64,000 bases of DNA from Allobaculum sp. Allo2 (GCF_022701175.1 NZ_CP078088.1:2542001-2606000), one strand, 5' to 3'; positions 50,284 to 59,952 are shown, numbered from the stretch's first letter. The notes: generated by a model not told the origin, from the letters alone. Numbers and translations: made by a program.

Positions 50284-50344
50284 TAGACGATGCCTCCCTG
50301 AGTTGCTAATATTATATCGTACAGAACCACGGATTTAAGAGAGT

Positions 50345-50803
50345 ATGAAAGACCTGTTGAAAGACCACCCGCTTGTTTTAAACATTCTGATTGCTTCTTC
50401 CACGGCGGACCTGCTTTCCAGAAAGCTCGTGCTGCTGCAGGAGTGGTCAGTCTGGTTTGGCGTACTGAACTGCCGGATCCATCTTGTCCTTTGCGGCAAG
50501 GACCCCGACAGCTCTGTCAAAGCCATTGTTTCCACGTTTCACTGCCATACGTACCTGTCGTTTGATCCCGATTACCGGATCGCTTCGGAAGCCGGACTGC
50601 TTCAGATGCGCCCTGTATTCGGACGGCAGATCAAGAGCGCCTTCAATTCCATTTCCTTATTTGAAAACGATCAGATTCGTTTTGAAAGCCGCCGGATCAA
50701 CGATTCTGCGCTGGAAAAAGTCGTTTCCAAATGCCTCTCTTTGCAGCACAAGTGGCTTCAGTCGCACATTCCTGCGTTCGTTGACAGGAAAATTCGCGGT
50801 TGA
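50345..50803 (+). CDS. Hypothetical protein, 152 residues
   Basis: Starts MKDLLKDHPLVLNILIASST with AAGAGAG close upstream. Mixed alpha/beta composition with several hydrophobic strands (VLLQEWSVWFGVLNC, IHLVLCGKD) and a central FHCHTYLSFDPDYRIASEAG. No membrane segment, signal or family recognised. It is divergent from the MreB-like gene and followed within 30 bp by tRNA-Gln, so it may be co-transcribed with it. Confidence 0.55.
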   Translation: MKDLLKDHPLVLNILIASSTADLLSRKLVLLQEWSVWFGVLNCRIHLVLCGKDPDSSVKAIVSTFHCHTYLSFDPDYRIASEAGLLQMRPVFGRQIKSAFNSISLFENDQIRFESRRINDSALEKVVSKCLSLQHKWLQSHIPAFVDRKIRG

Positions 50804-50830
50804 TACAATACCTTTGCTTTTTGTGCGCCT

Positions 50831-50906
50831 TGGGGTATAGCCAAGCGGTAAGGCACAGGACTTTGACTCCTGCATTTCACTGGTTCGATCCCAGTTGCCC
50901 CAGCCA
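50831..50906 (+). tRNA. tRNA-Gln (anticodon TTG)
   Basis: A 76-nt cloverleaf: acceptor TGGGGTA/TGCCCCA, D-loop AGCCAAGCGGTAAGGC, anticodon loop CTTTGAC between CAGGA and TCCTG, T-arm GGTTCGATCC, CCA end encoded. Confidence 0.95.
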
Positions 50907-50944
50907 TCGCAAATTCATGTCCAGCTTATGGACTCAAATAAAGG

Positions 50945-50969
50945 GACATCGTCTGGCGATGTCTTTTTC
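50945..50969 (+). terminator. Terminator of tRNA-Gln
   Basis: GACATCG, TCTGG, CGATGTC, then TTTTTCT. Confidence 0.85.
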
Positions 50970-51045
50970 TTTATTCTGGCCGGATCCCGTCCTTTCTTTC
51001 AGACTTTGACGGACCGGCTTTTCCTTTGCTTTCAGGCTGAGAATT

Positions 51046-51053
51046 CATGCTTC
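51046..51053. repeat. Target site duplication, left copy
   Basis: CATGCTTC, identical to 53540-53547 on the other side of the IS66 element. IS66 elements typically duplicate 8 bp. Confidence 0.92.
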
Positions 51054-51089
51054 GTAAGCGTCAAATAAAAGACGGGTATTTTCTCGACC

Positions 51090-51123
51090 GCCTCCTTGGG
51101 ATAATTCCTTTATTCAAGGAGGC
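51090..51123 (+). promoter_or_regulatory. Hairpin hiding the tnpB ribosome binding site
   Basis: GCCTCCTTG at 51090-51098 pairs perfectly with CAAGGAGGC at 51115-51123. The second arm contains the AAGGAGG ribosome binding site of tnpB (start 51130). In a transcript entering from outside the element the site would be paired, which would limit expression, as known for several insertion sequences. Confidence 0.65.
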
Positions 51124-51129
51124 TTTTTC

Positions 51130-51516
51130 ATGGAATCAATCATCCCTGCAATCGATCTCGGTATCGATTTCTCCAAAGTTAAAAACATCTATCTGGCTCA
51201 GATGCCTGCTGACCTTCGCAAAGGAATTGACGGTTACGTCTCCCTGGTTCAAGGACCTCTCGCTCTGGATCCGCTGGATGGATCCCTCTTTCTCTTCGTT
51301 AATCGACAGAAGAACAAGATCAAAGGTATCCTTCGTGACGGAAATGGATTCTGGCTTGTTTATAAGCGACTCTCCAGATCTTCCCTTCAGTGGCCTGTCA
51401 GCACTGACCAGTCCGACTTCATGCGAATTGACTGTTCGCAGCTGGCCTCTCTGCTTTCCGGTCTGTCGATTGTTCCCCAGCCGGCATTTCTGCCACGAAC
51501 TTATAAGTACGTTTAA
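51130..51516 (+). CDS. IS66 accessory protein TnpB (Orf2)
   Basis: 128 residues. The motif IYLAQMPADLRKGIDGYVSLV is the family signature (usual V-Y-L-A-x-G-x-T-D-M-R-K-G-I-D-G-L), and LFLFVNRQKNKIKGILRDGNGFWL and YKRLSR follow. It is required with TnpC for transposition in IS66. The start has AAGGAGG eight bases upstream, inside a hairpin. The last 30 residues differ more from the family. Confidence 0.92.
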   Translation: MESIIPAIDLGIDFSKVKNIYLAQMPADLRKGIDGYVSLVQGPLALDPLDGSLFLFVNRQKNKIKGILRDGNGFWLVYKRLSRSSLQWPVSTDQSDFMRIDCSQLASLLSGLSIVPQPAFLPRTYKYV

Positions 51517-51608
51517 ACCAATTTAAAAGGATGATTTTCTTGAAGGAATATCAAGATAAATCATCCCATTTACTTTATCTATCGCTCTAAATATGTTAAA
51601 TTTAATAC

Positions 51609-53449
51609 ATGAATGTGCCGAACCCTTACCAGACAATCCGCAACGAGCTCCTCGAAGATCTTCATCATCAGATCAGCACCATGACGGAAGAAGAGAAAGA
51701 CAAATTTATTGAGGATATGTACCTGGATCTCTATTTCGCTAAAGAAATCAATAAAGCCGTGAAAAGCGGCCGCTTTGGTCCTTCTACGGAAAAGATGGTT
51801 CCCTTGAAACTGGATTACTCTGAAAACGAGGACGGCGGCCCAGATATCAATATTCTGAATAAACAGCTGGCTCAGCTTGATCTGAAAGCCGATGTTTGTT
51901 TTAACCGGGCTGCGAAATATCAGGAAGAGGGAGACCGCTATCGTAAAGAAGCTGAAGATTTAAAGCTCAGTTCTGTTGAAGGAAGCAAGAAAAACCTTCC
52001 ACCAAGTGCAGAAAGCAGGAAGCGGTCAAAGAAACCACTACCTTCAGTGTAGAAGGGGAAAAGCGCATTTGCCCAGTTTGCGGCTGTGAGATGAAAACTG
52101 TTGGAATGAAACGTCACTATAGGATTCATCGGATTCCCGCTCGCTATAGGCTGGAAGAAGTGCTGCGTGAGACAGTCGCGTGCCCAAACAAGTGTACGGA
52201 TGAAAACGGGAAAGCCATCATCCGCACCGCCGAACCTGACGAGCCTGCACTGATCGACAAGAGTGTCGCAACTTCCTCTATGGTCGCGGGAATTGCCTAC
52301 GATAAGTTCGTAATGGGAACCCCGGCCTATCGTCAGGAAAAGCACCTGAGTCTCACGGGACTGCCGATCAGCCGTCAGACCATGGGCAACATCCTGGAAA
52401 AAACTTACGATCTTTATCTGAAGCCCCTCGTAAAACAAATGATTGAGGATCTCCCAAACTGTAACGTCGTCCATATGGATGAGACGGTTTTAAAGTGCAC
52501 GGAGGTTAAAGATCGAAAACAGTCTTCTATGGTTGTCGCCGTCAGCGGAATCTATGAAGAGAACCAGATGGCTGTCTATAAGTTTTTCCCTTACAAGAAA
52601 CAGGAGTTCGTAATCGCCCTCCTTGGCGGTTCTTTTCGTCATGCCCTTATGACAGACGGGCTTTATGCATATGCCAACTACTATGGCCCCTGCAGAAAGC
52701 TCAACTGTATGGCCCATGCGAGAAGAAAGATCTTCGAAGCCATCAAAGTCCGGTCAGACTTCGCGCAGTATCAGGCAGACGTCCTGAAGTGGGAAAAGAC
52801 CACACTGGAGAACGACGAAGAGGCCGCAGAAGCGGCAGCCCAGCTGGACGAAACAGAGAGACCCGAACCAAGTCCGGGTCTCCAGATTCTGCTCACAGCC
52901 CTGTCTCTGTTCGGGAAGCTCTACCACATCGAATCCCACGTTGCTTCTTACTCGCACGAGGCGAGAACCGAAGTTCGGCAGGAACTTTCAAAGCCCTGCT
53001 TTGAAAGACTCACAAGAGTCATGATGGAGATTCAGAGTGGATTCGAGGAAAGAAGCACCGCCTACAGAGCAGCCAAGTACTTCATGGATCGAGCGAACTC
53101 GTTGGGAAGGTACCTGGAAGACGGTGATTATCCGATCGACAATAATGTGGCAGAAAGAGCCGTAAAGCCATTCGTGATCAATCGCAAAAACTTCCAGACT
53201 ACGAAGAGTATCAAAGGTGCGGAAGTCGTCGCAGCGTTTATGACTTTGTTTCGATCGGCTGAAATGAACGACTTAAATCCAGAGCGCTACATGGAGTACG
53301 TTCTGGATGAACTCAAATGGTTCAAAGACGATGAAATCGCGGTAGATGTATTGAAGTCACTTCTGCCGTATTCAAAGGATTTACCTGAATATCTTCGAAT
53401 TGGATACCGTGGACCGGATCCGAAGTATGAAGAAAACGATGAAGAATAA
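51609..53449 (+). CDS. IS66 transposase TnpC, one frame break
   Basis: About 613 residues. N-terminal helical region, then a zinc-finger-like CPVCGCEMKTVGMKRH, and the DDE transposase core with VVHMDETVLKC, LMTDGLYAYANYYG, and a final DNNVAERAVKPFVINRKNF (the Glu). It cuts and joins the element ends. The break is A5 at 51990-51994 (six needed) between the N-terminal region and the core. Start MNVPNPYQTIRNE; the ribosome binding site is poor, suggesting coupling or low expression. Confidence 0.93.
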
Positions 53450-53539
53450 AAAATACGTCAAGCGGGATCTCGAAAGGGATCCCGTTTAGCGTATCTAATA
53501 TTCAGTCTCGCGTATACCCGTCGATTGTTTGACACTTAC

Positions 53540-53547
53540 CATGCTTC
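53540..53547. repeat. Target site duplication, right copy
   Basis: CATGCTTC, matching 51046-51053. Confidence 0.92.
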
Positions 53548-53568
53548 TCATGAAAAAGACTCTGAAGA

Positions 53569-54038
53569 TCAGTCCTTCAGAGTCATCATTTCGTTCATTT
53601 TAAAGCAGAACGCGAAGTAGAAAACAAAGCCAAACACCATTCCGATCACCAGAAACCATACGTTCCAGGCATCCGGAATTCCCAGCCATACGGCTGCGGC
53701 GCGGGAATTGGCGGTGTTGTAGTAATAGGTGTAGCCGTTGAGCAGCAGGCAGCCAAAGCAGAGATACGGCATCATGCGCGAAGTCGCGGAAATTTCGCGG
53801 ACCTGCTTATCGTCGATCGCCTCAAGCGTCTTCTTCTGCTTGCGCGTCATTTTGCGGATGACATCCTTGTTGTCTTCGAGCTGTTTTTGCGCTTTCTGGC
53901 CAGATGCACGCAATACGCAGCCGTAATGACGACCGCCGCATTGGCAACCGCATACCAGCCGACATAGGCACAAAGGGCCATCATCAAGATCTGGCCGATG
54001 CCGTAAACCATCCAGGTTCGGCTTAAAAACTGTTTCAT
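53569..54038 (-). CDS. Hypothetical membrane protein, one frame break
   Basis: About 157 residues with four hydrophobic segments: two near the start (MKQFLSRTWMVYGIGQILMM, and the following one), a charged cytoplasmic loop (KRKKQLEDNKDVIRKMTRKQ), then two more (MPYLCFGCLLLNGYTYYY and WFLVIGMVFGFVFYF). The break is T5 53884-53888 (six needed). A GGAAGGG ribosome binding site precedes the start at 54038. It lies just beyond the IS66 right end; no family recognised. Confidence 0.6.
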
Positions 54039-54321
54039 ATCTTTCCCTTCCGGCAGTGCCCGTTTATCGCACAGAACTTTGCCGGTTTCCTTCCTTCAAT
54101 CTCCCGGATCTGCCTTTTCCCCATTCCAGTTTGATTCACTGAGACTGGTGAACCATCGAAACGGAAAATTCCAAAAGACCGATCGATCCGCAAACAGATC
54201 CATAATATCCAGATTCGAGCGGTTTAGAAAATACCATTTCAAAAGGCGATGCAAAATCTGTCTTCCCCGTGCGGACAAAGGTATTTTGCCAGAAGTTCAG
54301 GCTCTCTTTGCAGCCAGGGAA

Positions 54322-54345
54322 AAGGCGCGATCGTTCTCGCGCCTT
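54322..54345 (-). terminator. Terminator of the two-component operon
   Basis: AAGGCGCGA, six-base loop, TCGCGCCTT, followed by TTCCC on the minus strand, about 40 bp beyond the kinase stop. Confidence 0.65.
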
Positions 54346-54385
54346 CTGGCTGTTACACATGGATTTGCATATAGACCGGATCGGA

Positions 54386-55615
54386 TCAGGCCGCTGCGTG
54401 AAGAACGACCGTAAAGGTGGTCCAGCCGCCATGGCAGTCAACTTCAATCTTGCCTTTGTGCCGGTTCACGATGCTTTTGGCGATGGCCAGTCCGAGACCG
54501 TACCGGCCGGAGGAACGGTTTCTCGATTCATCGGCACGATAGAAGCGTTCGAAAATCTTTTCCCTTTGATCGGGCGGAATCGGAACGCCGGTATTGGAAA
54601 CCGAAAGCAGAACGTCTTTTCCCTGCCGGCGAAGCGTGACCGCGATCTTTCCATCGGAATGCGCCGCCGCATTATCGAGCAGAATGGCGATCACCTGTTC
54701 GAGCATAGACGACTGACCGTTCACCGTAAGATCCGGTTCGATGGTTTCGCTCAGCTCAATATGATGTTCAAACATGACCGCTTCCTGAATCAGGCACTGC
54801 TTTTCCACAAGACGGGAAAGGTTGACCGGAAGCATCTGGATTTCCTGCTGCTCGTTTCGCGTCAGATCCAGCAGATCGGTAATCAGACCGTTCATGCGGC
54901 TGGCTTCTTCTTCAATATTGGAAAGCCATTTGGGGTTCGGGTCCTTTTCCATGGCTTCAGCATTGGCCAGAATGACCGCGACCGGCGTCTTCAGTTCATG
55001 GGACGCGTCGGCGATAAACTGGCGCTGCTTCTTGAATGTCTCTTCGATTGGGCCGATCATCCAGGCTGCCGCCTTGCGGCAGGCGATGTACAGCAGGCCT
55101 TCAAAGCCGATGCCGATCAGGATGGATATGAACAGATGGCTGATCAGTTCGTTGCGGATGGCGGTTACGTCGATCATCATCACCATATTGTTGGACGGAT
55201 GATAGCACACGTAGCTGCTCACCAGAAGGTTGCCGATCGCCGGATTCGTATCCGGGCGGCTCGTTTTCTCGACGAACTGCGCTTTCTCGACAATCTTGTT
55301 GATCGTCCCTTCATCTGTATCCTGCGTGGTCAGAAAATGCATGGGCTTCTGCGCGTTATTGAAGACGATCATGTAGACTGGATTTTCATAAAGCAGAGCC
55401 AGCCGGGAATCTTCATCTTCGTCCTGCGGAAACGGACCAAGCGCGGTCGGATTCCAGAGTTCGCGGGTCATTTCCGAAATCTCCAGAATACTGGCGGATA
55501 GATCGTTTTGTACGGTCGCGTAGTTCTGAAAATCAAAGACGCCGACAATCAGCCAGACCATGATGCTCAGCAGCCCGAACAGGGTGAGCATCATCTTCCG
55601 ACGAAGTTCATTCAT
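54386..55615 (-). CDS. Sensor histidine kinase
   Basis: 409 residues. Two membrane segments (residues 8-30 and about 160-180) enclose an external sensor of about 130 residues with no recognised domain. The kinase core has H-box DASHELKTPVAV (His phosphorylation site), N-box LLDNAAAHSDG, G1 VSNTGVPIPP and G2 SGRYGLGLAIAK. It is the partner of the regulator upstream, which it overlaps by eight bases. The signal is unknown. The frame is intact. Confidence 0.95.
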   Translation of the reverse strand: MNELRRKMMLTLFGLLSIMVWLIVGVFDFQNYATVQNDLSASILEISEMTRELWNPTALGPFPQDEDEDSRLALLYENPVYMIVFNNAQKPMHFLTTQDTDEGTINKIVEKAQFVEKTSRPDTNPAIGNLLVSSYVCYHPSNNMVMMIDVTAIRNELISHLFISILIGIGFEGLLYIACRKAAAWMIGPIEETFKKQRQFIADASHELKTPVAVILANAEAMEKDPNPKWLSNIEEEASRMNGLITDLLDLTRNEQQEIQMLPVNLSRLVEKQCLIQEAVMFEHHIELSETIEPDLTVNGQSSMLEQVIAILLDNAAAHSDGKIAVTLRRQGKDVLLSVSNTGVPIPPDQREKIFERFYRADESRNRSSGRYGLGLAIAKSIVNRHKGKIEVDCHGGWTTFTVVLHAAA

Positions 55616-56290
55616 CTTTCATCCCCATGCGATAGCCCAGACCGCGTACCGATTTCAGTTCCACTTTGGAACCGAGCAGACGCAGCTTCTTTCTCAGAAA
55701 GGAAAGATAGGCTTCCAGATTATTGGATTCAATATTGTTGTCCCAGCCCCACACTTTGGAGTACAGCTGATCCCGGCTGAGAATCTGTCCTGGATGGGAA
55801 AGGAAATATTCGAGAAGCGTGTATTCCTTGCCGGCAATCGGAATGCTTTCGCCGCTTTCCCGGCTTTTGAGCATGCACGACTGCAGATCCAGTGAAATGT
55901 CGCCATATTCAAGCTTATTGGATTTCACGGCGCTCGTTTTCTTCAGCTGGATATCGACACGGGCCAGCAGTTCTTCCATATGAAACGGCTTGGTCATGTA
56001 GTCGTCCGCTCCATTTTTCAGACCGGCCAGCTTATCGCTCAGTTCGCCGCGTGCCGTCAGCATGATCACCCGGGTTTCCGGAGCCAGCACTCGAATATCT
56101 TCGAGAATTTCAAAGCCGTCTTTTTTGGCAGCATTACATCGAGAATAACCAGATCGTAAATGCCGCTGGACGCCTTTTCGGATCCCGTTTCTCCATCAAA
56201 CGCCAGATCCACACTGTAGGCATTCTGGCGAAGCATCGCGGCTGTCGCTTCGGCCAGACGCGTTTCATCTTCCACAATTAAAATTTTCAT
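55608..56290 (-). CDS. OmpR-family response regulator, one frame break
   Basis: About 228 residues. Receiver domain: MKILIVEDETRLAEATAAML with phospho-acceptor Asp in LVILDVMLPKK and the Lys in YMTKPFHMEELLARV. C-terminal winged helix: GKEYTLLEYFLSHPGQILSR and then RKKLRLLGSK near SVRGLGYRMG. The break is T6 56121-56126 (seven needed). AAAGGAGC precedes the start. It is co-transcribed with the kinase gene. Confidence 0.94.
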
Positions 56291-56685
56291 ATTCGGCTCC
56301 TTTCCAGAAACCGGCCTTTCGCCGATTTTTCGATATATATTTTTGTCTGTTTACGATTTCGATCCAGGAAAGCTTCCCGATCCATCGTTTCTTTTTTCAT
56401 TTGCGGCAAGCGTGCCGAGGACAGCAGGCTGTCGACTCCGTTTCCAGACTCAGAGAAATTTCAGGTCCAACCGTCTTTTGACGGCTGCTGGATCGGTACG
56501 CTCCCGGATTTTTTCAGCTTCTATTTTAGCGGGGAAGCTGAAAGAAACTTTAAAGTTTACTTTTTTCGAATGGACTTCGTAAAGATAAAAAGCCAAAAAT
56601 ACGACAGGTAAAGGAAAAAGACACGCCTTGCCAAAATGGGCAACGCGTTTTCTTCCGCCCTCGTTTCATTTTTTGAAATTAATAC
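56291..56685. other. Intergenic region upstream of the response regulator
   Basis: No gene recognised; it contains the two-component operon promoter (minus) and, at its right end, the tRNA promoter. Confidence 0.4.
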
Positions 56686-56714
56686 TTGCACGATCGGACC
56701 GCTTTGGGTATGAT
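56686..56714 (+). promoter_or_regulatory. Promoter of tRNA array 1
   Basis: TTGCAC at 56686-56691, 17-base spacer, TATGAT at 56709-56714; the first tRNA starts 20 bases later. Confidence 0.75.
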
Positions 56715-56733
56715 GATCAAGCGTTAAGCGAAT

Positions 56734-56809
56734 GGAGGCTTAGCTCAGTTGGGAGAGCGTCTGCCTTACAAGCAGAGGGTCAGCGGTTCGAGCCCGTTAG
56801 CCTCCACCA
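56734..56809 (+). tRNA. tRNA-Val (anticodon TAC), array 1
   Basis: 76 nt, acceptor GGAGGCT, anticodon loop CTTACAA between TCTGC and GCAGA, CCA encoded. Confidence 0.96.
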
Positions 56810-56812
56810 TTT

Positions 56813-56888
<76 letters not shown>

Positions 56889-56896
56889 TTTTTCCT

Positions 56897-56972
56897 GACT
56901 CGGTAGCTCAGTTGGTAGAGCACTTGACTTTTAATCAAGGGGTCCAGGGTTCGAATCCCTGCCGAGTCACCA
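56897..56972 (+). tRNA. tRNA-Lys (anticodon TTT), array 1
   Basis: 76 nt, acceptor GACTCGG/CCGAGTC, anticodon loop CTTTTAA between CTTGA and TCAAG, CCA encoded. Confidence 0.96.
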
Positions 56973-56983
56973 TTTTTATTTTT

Positions 56984-57057
56984 GCAGGTGTAGTTCAATG
57001 GTAGAACTTCAGCCTTCCAAGCTGACTACGTGAGTTCGATTCTCATCACCTGCTCCA
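56984..57057 (+). tRNA. tRNA-Gly (anticodon TCC), array 1
   Basis: 74 nt, acceptor GCAGGTG/CACCTGC, anticodon loop CTTCCAA between TCAGC and GCTGA, CCA encoded. Confidence 0.95.
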
Positions 57058-57163
57058 TTTTTTTGGCAGTCCGCCGCCTGACCCCTCTGCACTATATATT
57101 TCTTCATGTCAGGTCTGGGCTTTAAATATAGAGCGTTCAGTCATGCAGGCTGACCACAACGTC

Positions 57164-57186
57164 CCGGGATGCTCACCCGGTATTTT
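57164..57186 (+). terminator. Possible terminator of tRNA array 1
   Basis: CCGGG, seven-base loop, CCCGG, then TATTTTTT, about 105 bp past the last tRNA. Confidence 0.55.
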
Positions 57187-57414
57187 TTGCCATTTTTTCG
57201 GATCTGGCTGCTCGTATGGCAGGCAAACCGTATTTTGCCGCTGCCTCTTTCCTTTCTGTATTTCTGAAACCGGCAAAGGCAAACATCCGCCTTCCAGACG
57301 CACATGCGGTTGCCTGGCTCCAGAGATGCAGAGGCGGACCTGGCGCATTTTCTTCCCTGCAGTTCTTCCTGCCTTTCTTCCCTTTTCCGATTTTTCAAAG
57401 TCAGGTTTACTTTC
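57187..57414. other. Spacer between tRNA arrays
   Basis: No gene recognised; open frames here have no ribosome binding sites. Confidence 0.45.
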
Positions 57415-57443
57415 TTGCAAATGAAAAATGAATGAGCTACAAT
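57415..57443 (+). promoter_or_regulatory. Promoter of tRNA array 2
   Basis: TTGCAA at 57415-57420, 17-base spacer, TACAAT at 57438-57443; the first tRNA starts 20 bases later, the same geometry as array 1. Confidence 0.78.
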
Positions 57444-57462
57444 GATCAGGCATTCAGCAAGA

Positions 57463-57538
57463 GGAGGCTTAGCTCAGTTGGGAGAGCGTCTGCCTTACAA
57501 GCAGAGGGTCAGCGGTTCGAGCCCGTTAGCCTCCACCA
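57463..57538 (+). tRNA. tRNA-Val (anticodon TAC), array 2
   Basis: Identical in sequence to the array 1 tRNA-Val. Confidence 0.96.
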
Positions 57539-57541
57539 TTC

Positions 57542-57617
<76 letters not shown>

Positions 57618-57625
57618 CTTAAAAT

Positions 57626-57701
57626 GACTCGGTAGCTCAGTTGGTAGAGCACTTGACTTTTAATCAAGGGGTCCAGGGTTCGAATCCCTGCCGAGTCACC
57701 A
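57626..57701 (+). tRNA. tRNA-Lys (anticodon TTT), array 2
   Basis: Identical in sequence to the array 1 tRNA-Lys. Confidence 0.96.
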
Positions 57702-57712
57702 TTTGAAAATTC

Positions 57713-57732
57713 GCTCCGCAAGGAGCTTTTTT
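57713..57732 (+). terminator. Terminator of tRNA array 2
   Basis: GCTCC, GCAA, GGAGC, then TTTTTT, 11 bases after tRNA-Lys. Confidence 0.8.
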
Positions 57733-57960
57733 ATTGTCTTTTTCTTTGTACTGCTTTCTATGCGCAGCTTTCCTTAGACAGCCTGTCGATCCGGCGCTTT
57801 TCTTCTCTGCCGCTCCGACAGGCTTTTTCTGTTTCTAAAACCGCCGCTCGACGGTCCGGCCGATCCGGCTGGGATCAAACCCAGGAGCATGACTCCCCGA
57901 GCAGCACAGAGACGAGAGCGTCCAGATAATCCTTTTGCGCAGCTGCTGTGCGGACATACC
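57733..57960. other. Intergenic region between convergent units
   Basis: GCCTGTC (about 57781) and GACAGGC (about 57818) followed by TTTTTC are complementary and may be a further terminator. No gene seen. Confidence 0.4.
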
Positions 57961-57990
57961 AAAAGAGGCGCCCATGGAAAGGTGCCTCTT
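57961..57990 (-). terminator. Terminator of the LtaS-like gene
   Basis: AAGAGGCACC and GGCGCCTCTT pair with one mismatch around eight bases, followed by TTGG on the minus strand. Confidence 0.6.
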
Positions 57991-58027
57991 ATCGTTCATT
58001 CTGGAATGCTTCGCATTTCGTTTCTGT

Positions 58028-59680
58028 TTATTCTTCTTCGAATACAGGAAGTCTTGGCGTCTGATGACTGGACGAACTCGACGAATCGTCGCGGTTGAAG
58101 AAGAAGGGCAAGAAGCCGTCGTCCTCTTCTTCCGGCGTATAGCCGTCGTTTTTGAGAATTTCGTCTTCAAACCGTTTGGATCGATAGGCGATCTGCGTAT
58201 TGAGATCATCAAAGCCAAACTCTTCGCAAAGCGTCGGAACATCCGCGTACAGGGACGTTCCCAGGCCGAGCTTGTGACCCTGAATCGTAAAGCCCATCGC
58301 TTCGAGCGTCGTCGGGAAAATATCGAGCGTGCAGTAATCGCGGGTTCGATCGAGCGTATAGGGCGCGCCGTTGATAACCGTAAAATAGGTCCGTCTTGGG
58401 AAATCGATGCCGACGCTCTGGTTGATCAGGCTGTCCATGGAAAGATGGTCGCCGGAAATCATGATAACCGTATCGTCATAAAAATCCTGCTGCTGGATCC
58501 ATTCGACAAATTCCGCGATCCGCTTGTCGGAGCAGCGGATGACGTTTTCATACTGCTCATCAAAATCATCCGGGCAGTTCTTGCACAAATAGCCGTCCTT
58601 GAAGTGGGTGTCCGCTGTAAGCATGGTAAAATTAAACGGTTCGTCATGCGCGGCAAGTTTTGTAATTTTCTCTTTGGCAAAGCGGATCAGCTTTTCATCT
58701 TCAAAGCCCCACCACTCGTCATAGTTTTCCGGAATGTCGCCTTCGTCGCGCGCGGTCTGTACATCGTAAATTTCATAGTTTCCGTGCTGGCGGAAGTAGT
58801 TGGCGCGTCCCGCATAGCTGGCTTCGGAACCGCACATGAAATAGTTCGTATAGCCTTCCTGTTCCAGAATGTCGCCAAGACTGACGACTTTCGGAAGAAA
58901 GAGCATCGATTCCGAGAAGGTGTGATTGTACTGCGAGTTAGAAATGCCAAGGGGCGTTCCGGACGTCTGCGCGCAAAGACCGGCAACTGTCCAGGACGTC
59001 TGGCTGGTCACCTGACCGCCGTTAAGACAGATATCCCCTTGTGCGGAAAAGTCGGTATTTTCCTTAGCGATCCGGGTAAGGTTAGGGATCAGATCCGCAT
59101 CAAATCCGCCGCCGTGTTCCCTGTCGGAAAATGTGGCTTCCATCGACTCCAGATAAATGCAGATGATGTTTTTCTTTTTCGCCGGGACCTGAATCAAGTC
59201 GGCTTCCGGTTTGACGTAATGGTTTTCGTAGAGCGTGGAAATCTTGTTCTGTTCTTCGATGTACTGATCAATTTTCAGCGCTTCATAGCCTTTCTGAAGC
59301 TGAGAAATCATCAGTCCCACGCAGCCCGTCATGCACAGCAGGCTGCCGCAGTTGATCGCCTTGATCGCATTCGACGCCATCCACTTTTTGCGGGTATGCG
59401 TGCGGTTCTTTCTGGAAAGCTGGCTGTGGAGCAGAAAGCCGTACAGCAGCGTTCCCAGGACAATCCAAAGCGCGTAATTCAGCAGAAAGCCCTGCAGGAT
59501 CTGGACGATGGTATTGCTGGCACCGCCCATGCCCACCTGCATCGTATACAGGAACTGGGAAAAGGATTCGACCTGAATCACCTGCGTGATGTACTGGACC
59601 GCATACGCCAGTATGCACCCCAGAATAAAGAATATATAGGCAATAGTACCCAGAAGAATGGTCAGTTTCTTACGTGACAT
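58028..59680 (-). CDS. LtaS-like phosphoglycerol transferase (sulfatase fold), short membrane part
   Basis: 550 residues. The N-terminal 150 residues have three membrane segments (about 8-30, 65-85 and 110-130), fewer than the five of LtaS. The extracellular sulfatase domain has IICIYLESMEATF (metal-binding Glu), TSWTVAGLCAQTSGTPLG (nucleophile Thr context) and VIMISGDHLSMD (metal site). Such enzymes polymerise or transfer glycerol phosphate from phosphatidylglycerol, as in lipoteichoic acid or membrane-glycan synthesis. The C-terminus is Ser-rich (SSSSSSHQTP). The frame is intact. Confidence 0.88.
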   Translation of the reverse strand: MSRKKLTILLGTIAYIFFILGCILAYAVQYITQVIQVESFSQFLYTMQVGMGGASNTIVQILQGFLLNYALWIVLGTLLYGFLLHSQLSRKNRTHTRKKWMASNAIKAINCGSLLCMTGCVGLMISQLQKGYEALKIDQYIEEQNKISTLYENHYVKPEADLIQVPAKKKNIICIYLESMEATFSDREHGGGFDADLIPNLTRIAKENTDFSAQGDICLNGGQVTSQTSWTVAGLCAQTSGTPLGISNSQYNHTFSESMLFLPKVVSLGDILEQEGYTNYFMCGSEASYAGRANYFRQHGNYEIYDVQTARDEGDIPENYDEWWGFEDEKLIRFAKEKITKLAAHDEPFNFTMLTADTHFKDGYLCKNCPDDFDEQYENVIRCSDKRIAEFVEWIQQQDFYDDTVIMISGDHLSMDSLINQSVGIDFPRRTYFTVINGAPYTLDRTRDYCTLDIFPTTLEAMGFTIQGHKLGLGTSLYADVPTLCEEFGFDDLNTQIAYRSKRFEDEILKNDGYTPEEEDDGFLPFFFNRDDSSSSSSHQTPRLPVFEEE

Positions 59681-59952
59681 GCCCCATATTGTAATGCTTC
59701 CTTATCGCATTTCAATTGCGAGGCTGAAGTTTTAACGGAGGGCTAGTCAATGTTGAGAATCTTTTAATATGTCTTCATTTAATGAAACCGGTATCTTTCA
59801 AAAGCGAAAGCATTTCTCGCCGCCTGCAGAACGCCCGCTTTCCCTTTTCTCAAAGCGTCGGACGGCGTATCTTGCGGTGTATCTGCCCCGCTCGTCGATG
59901 TTTTCCGGAACAGCGGGAAAAGGCTCCGTTTCAAGTCCTCCATTCCATATGA
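59681..59952. other. Intergenic region upstream of the LtaS-like gene
   Basis: No gene recognised. Confidence 0.4.

Larger units (their letters stand above)
51054..53539. mobile_element. Complete IS66-family insertion sequence
   Basis: About 2486 bp. Ends are imperfect inverted repeats starting GTAAGCGTCAAA (left) and GTAAGTGTCAAA (right, complement), continuing to GACGGGTAT. It is flanked by an 8-bp duplication CATGCTTC. It carries tnpB and tnpC but no tnpA. An internal hairpin near 53465-53487 (CGGGATC/GATCCCG) precedes the right end. One homopolymer break in tnpC is probably a sequence error, so the element may be functional. Confidence 0.95.

Noticed and set aside
57935..59677. A 580-codon open frame on the plus strand
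   Set aside because: It is the antisense of the intact LtaS-like gene.
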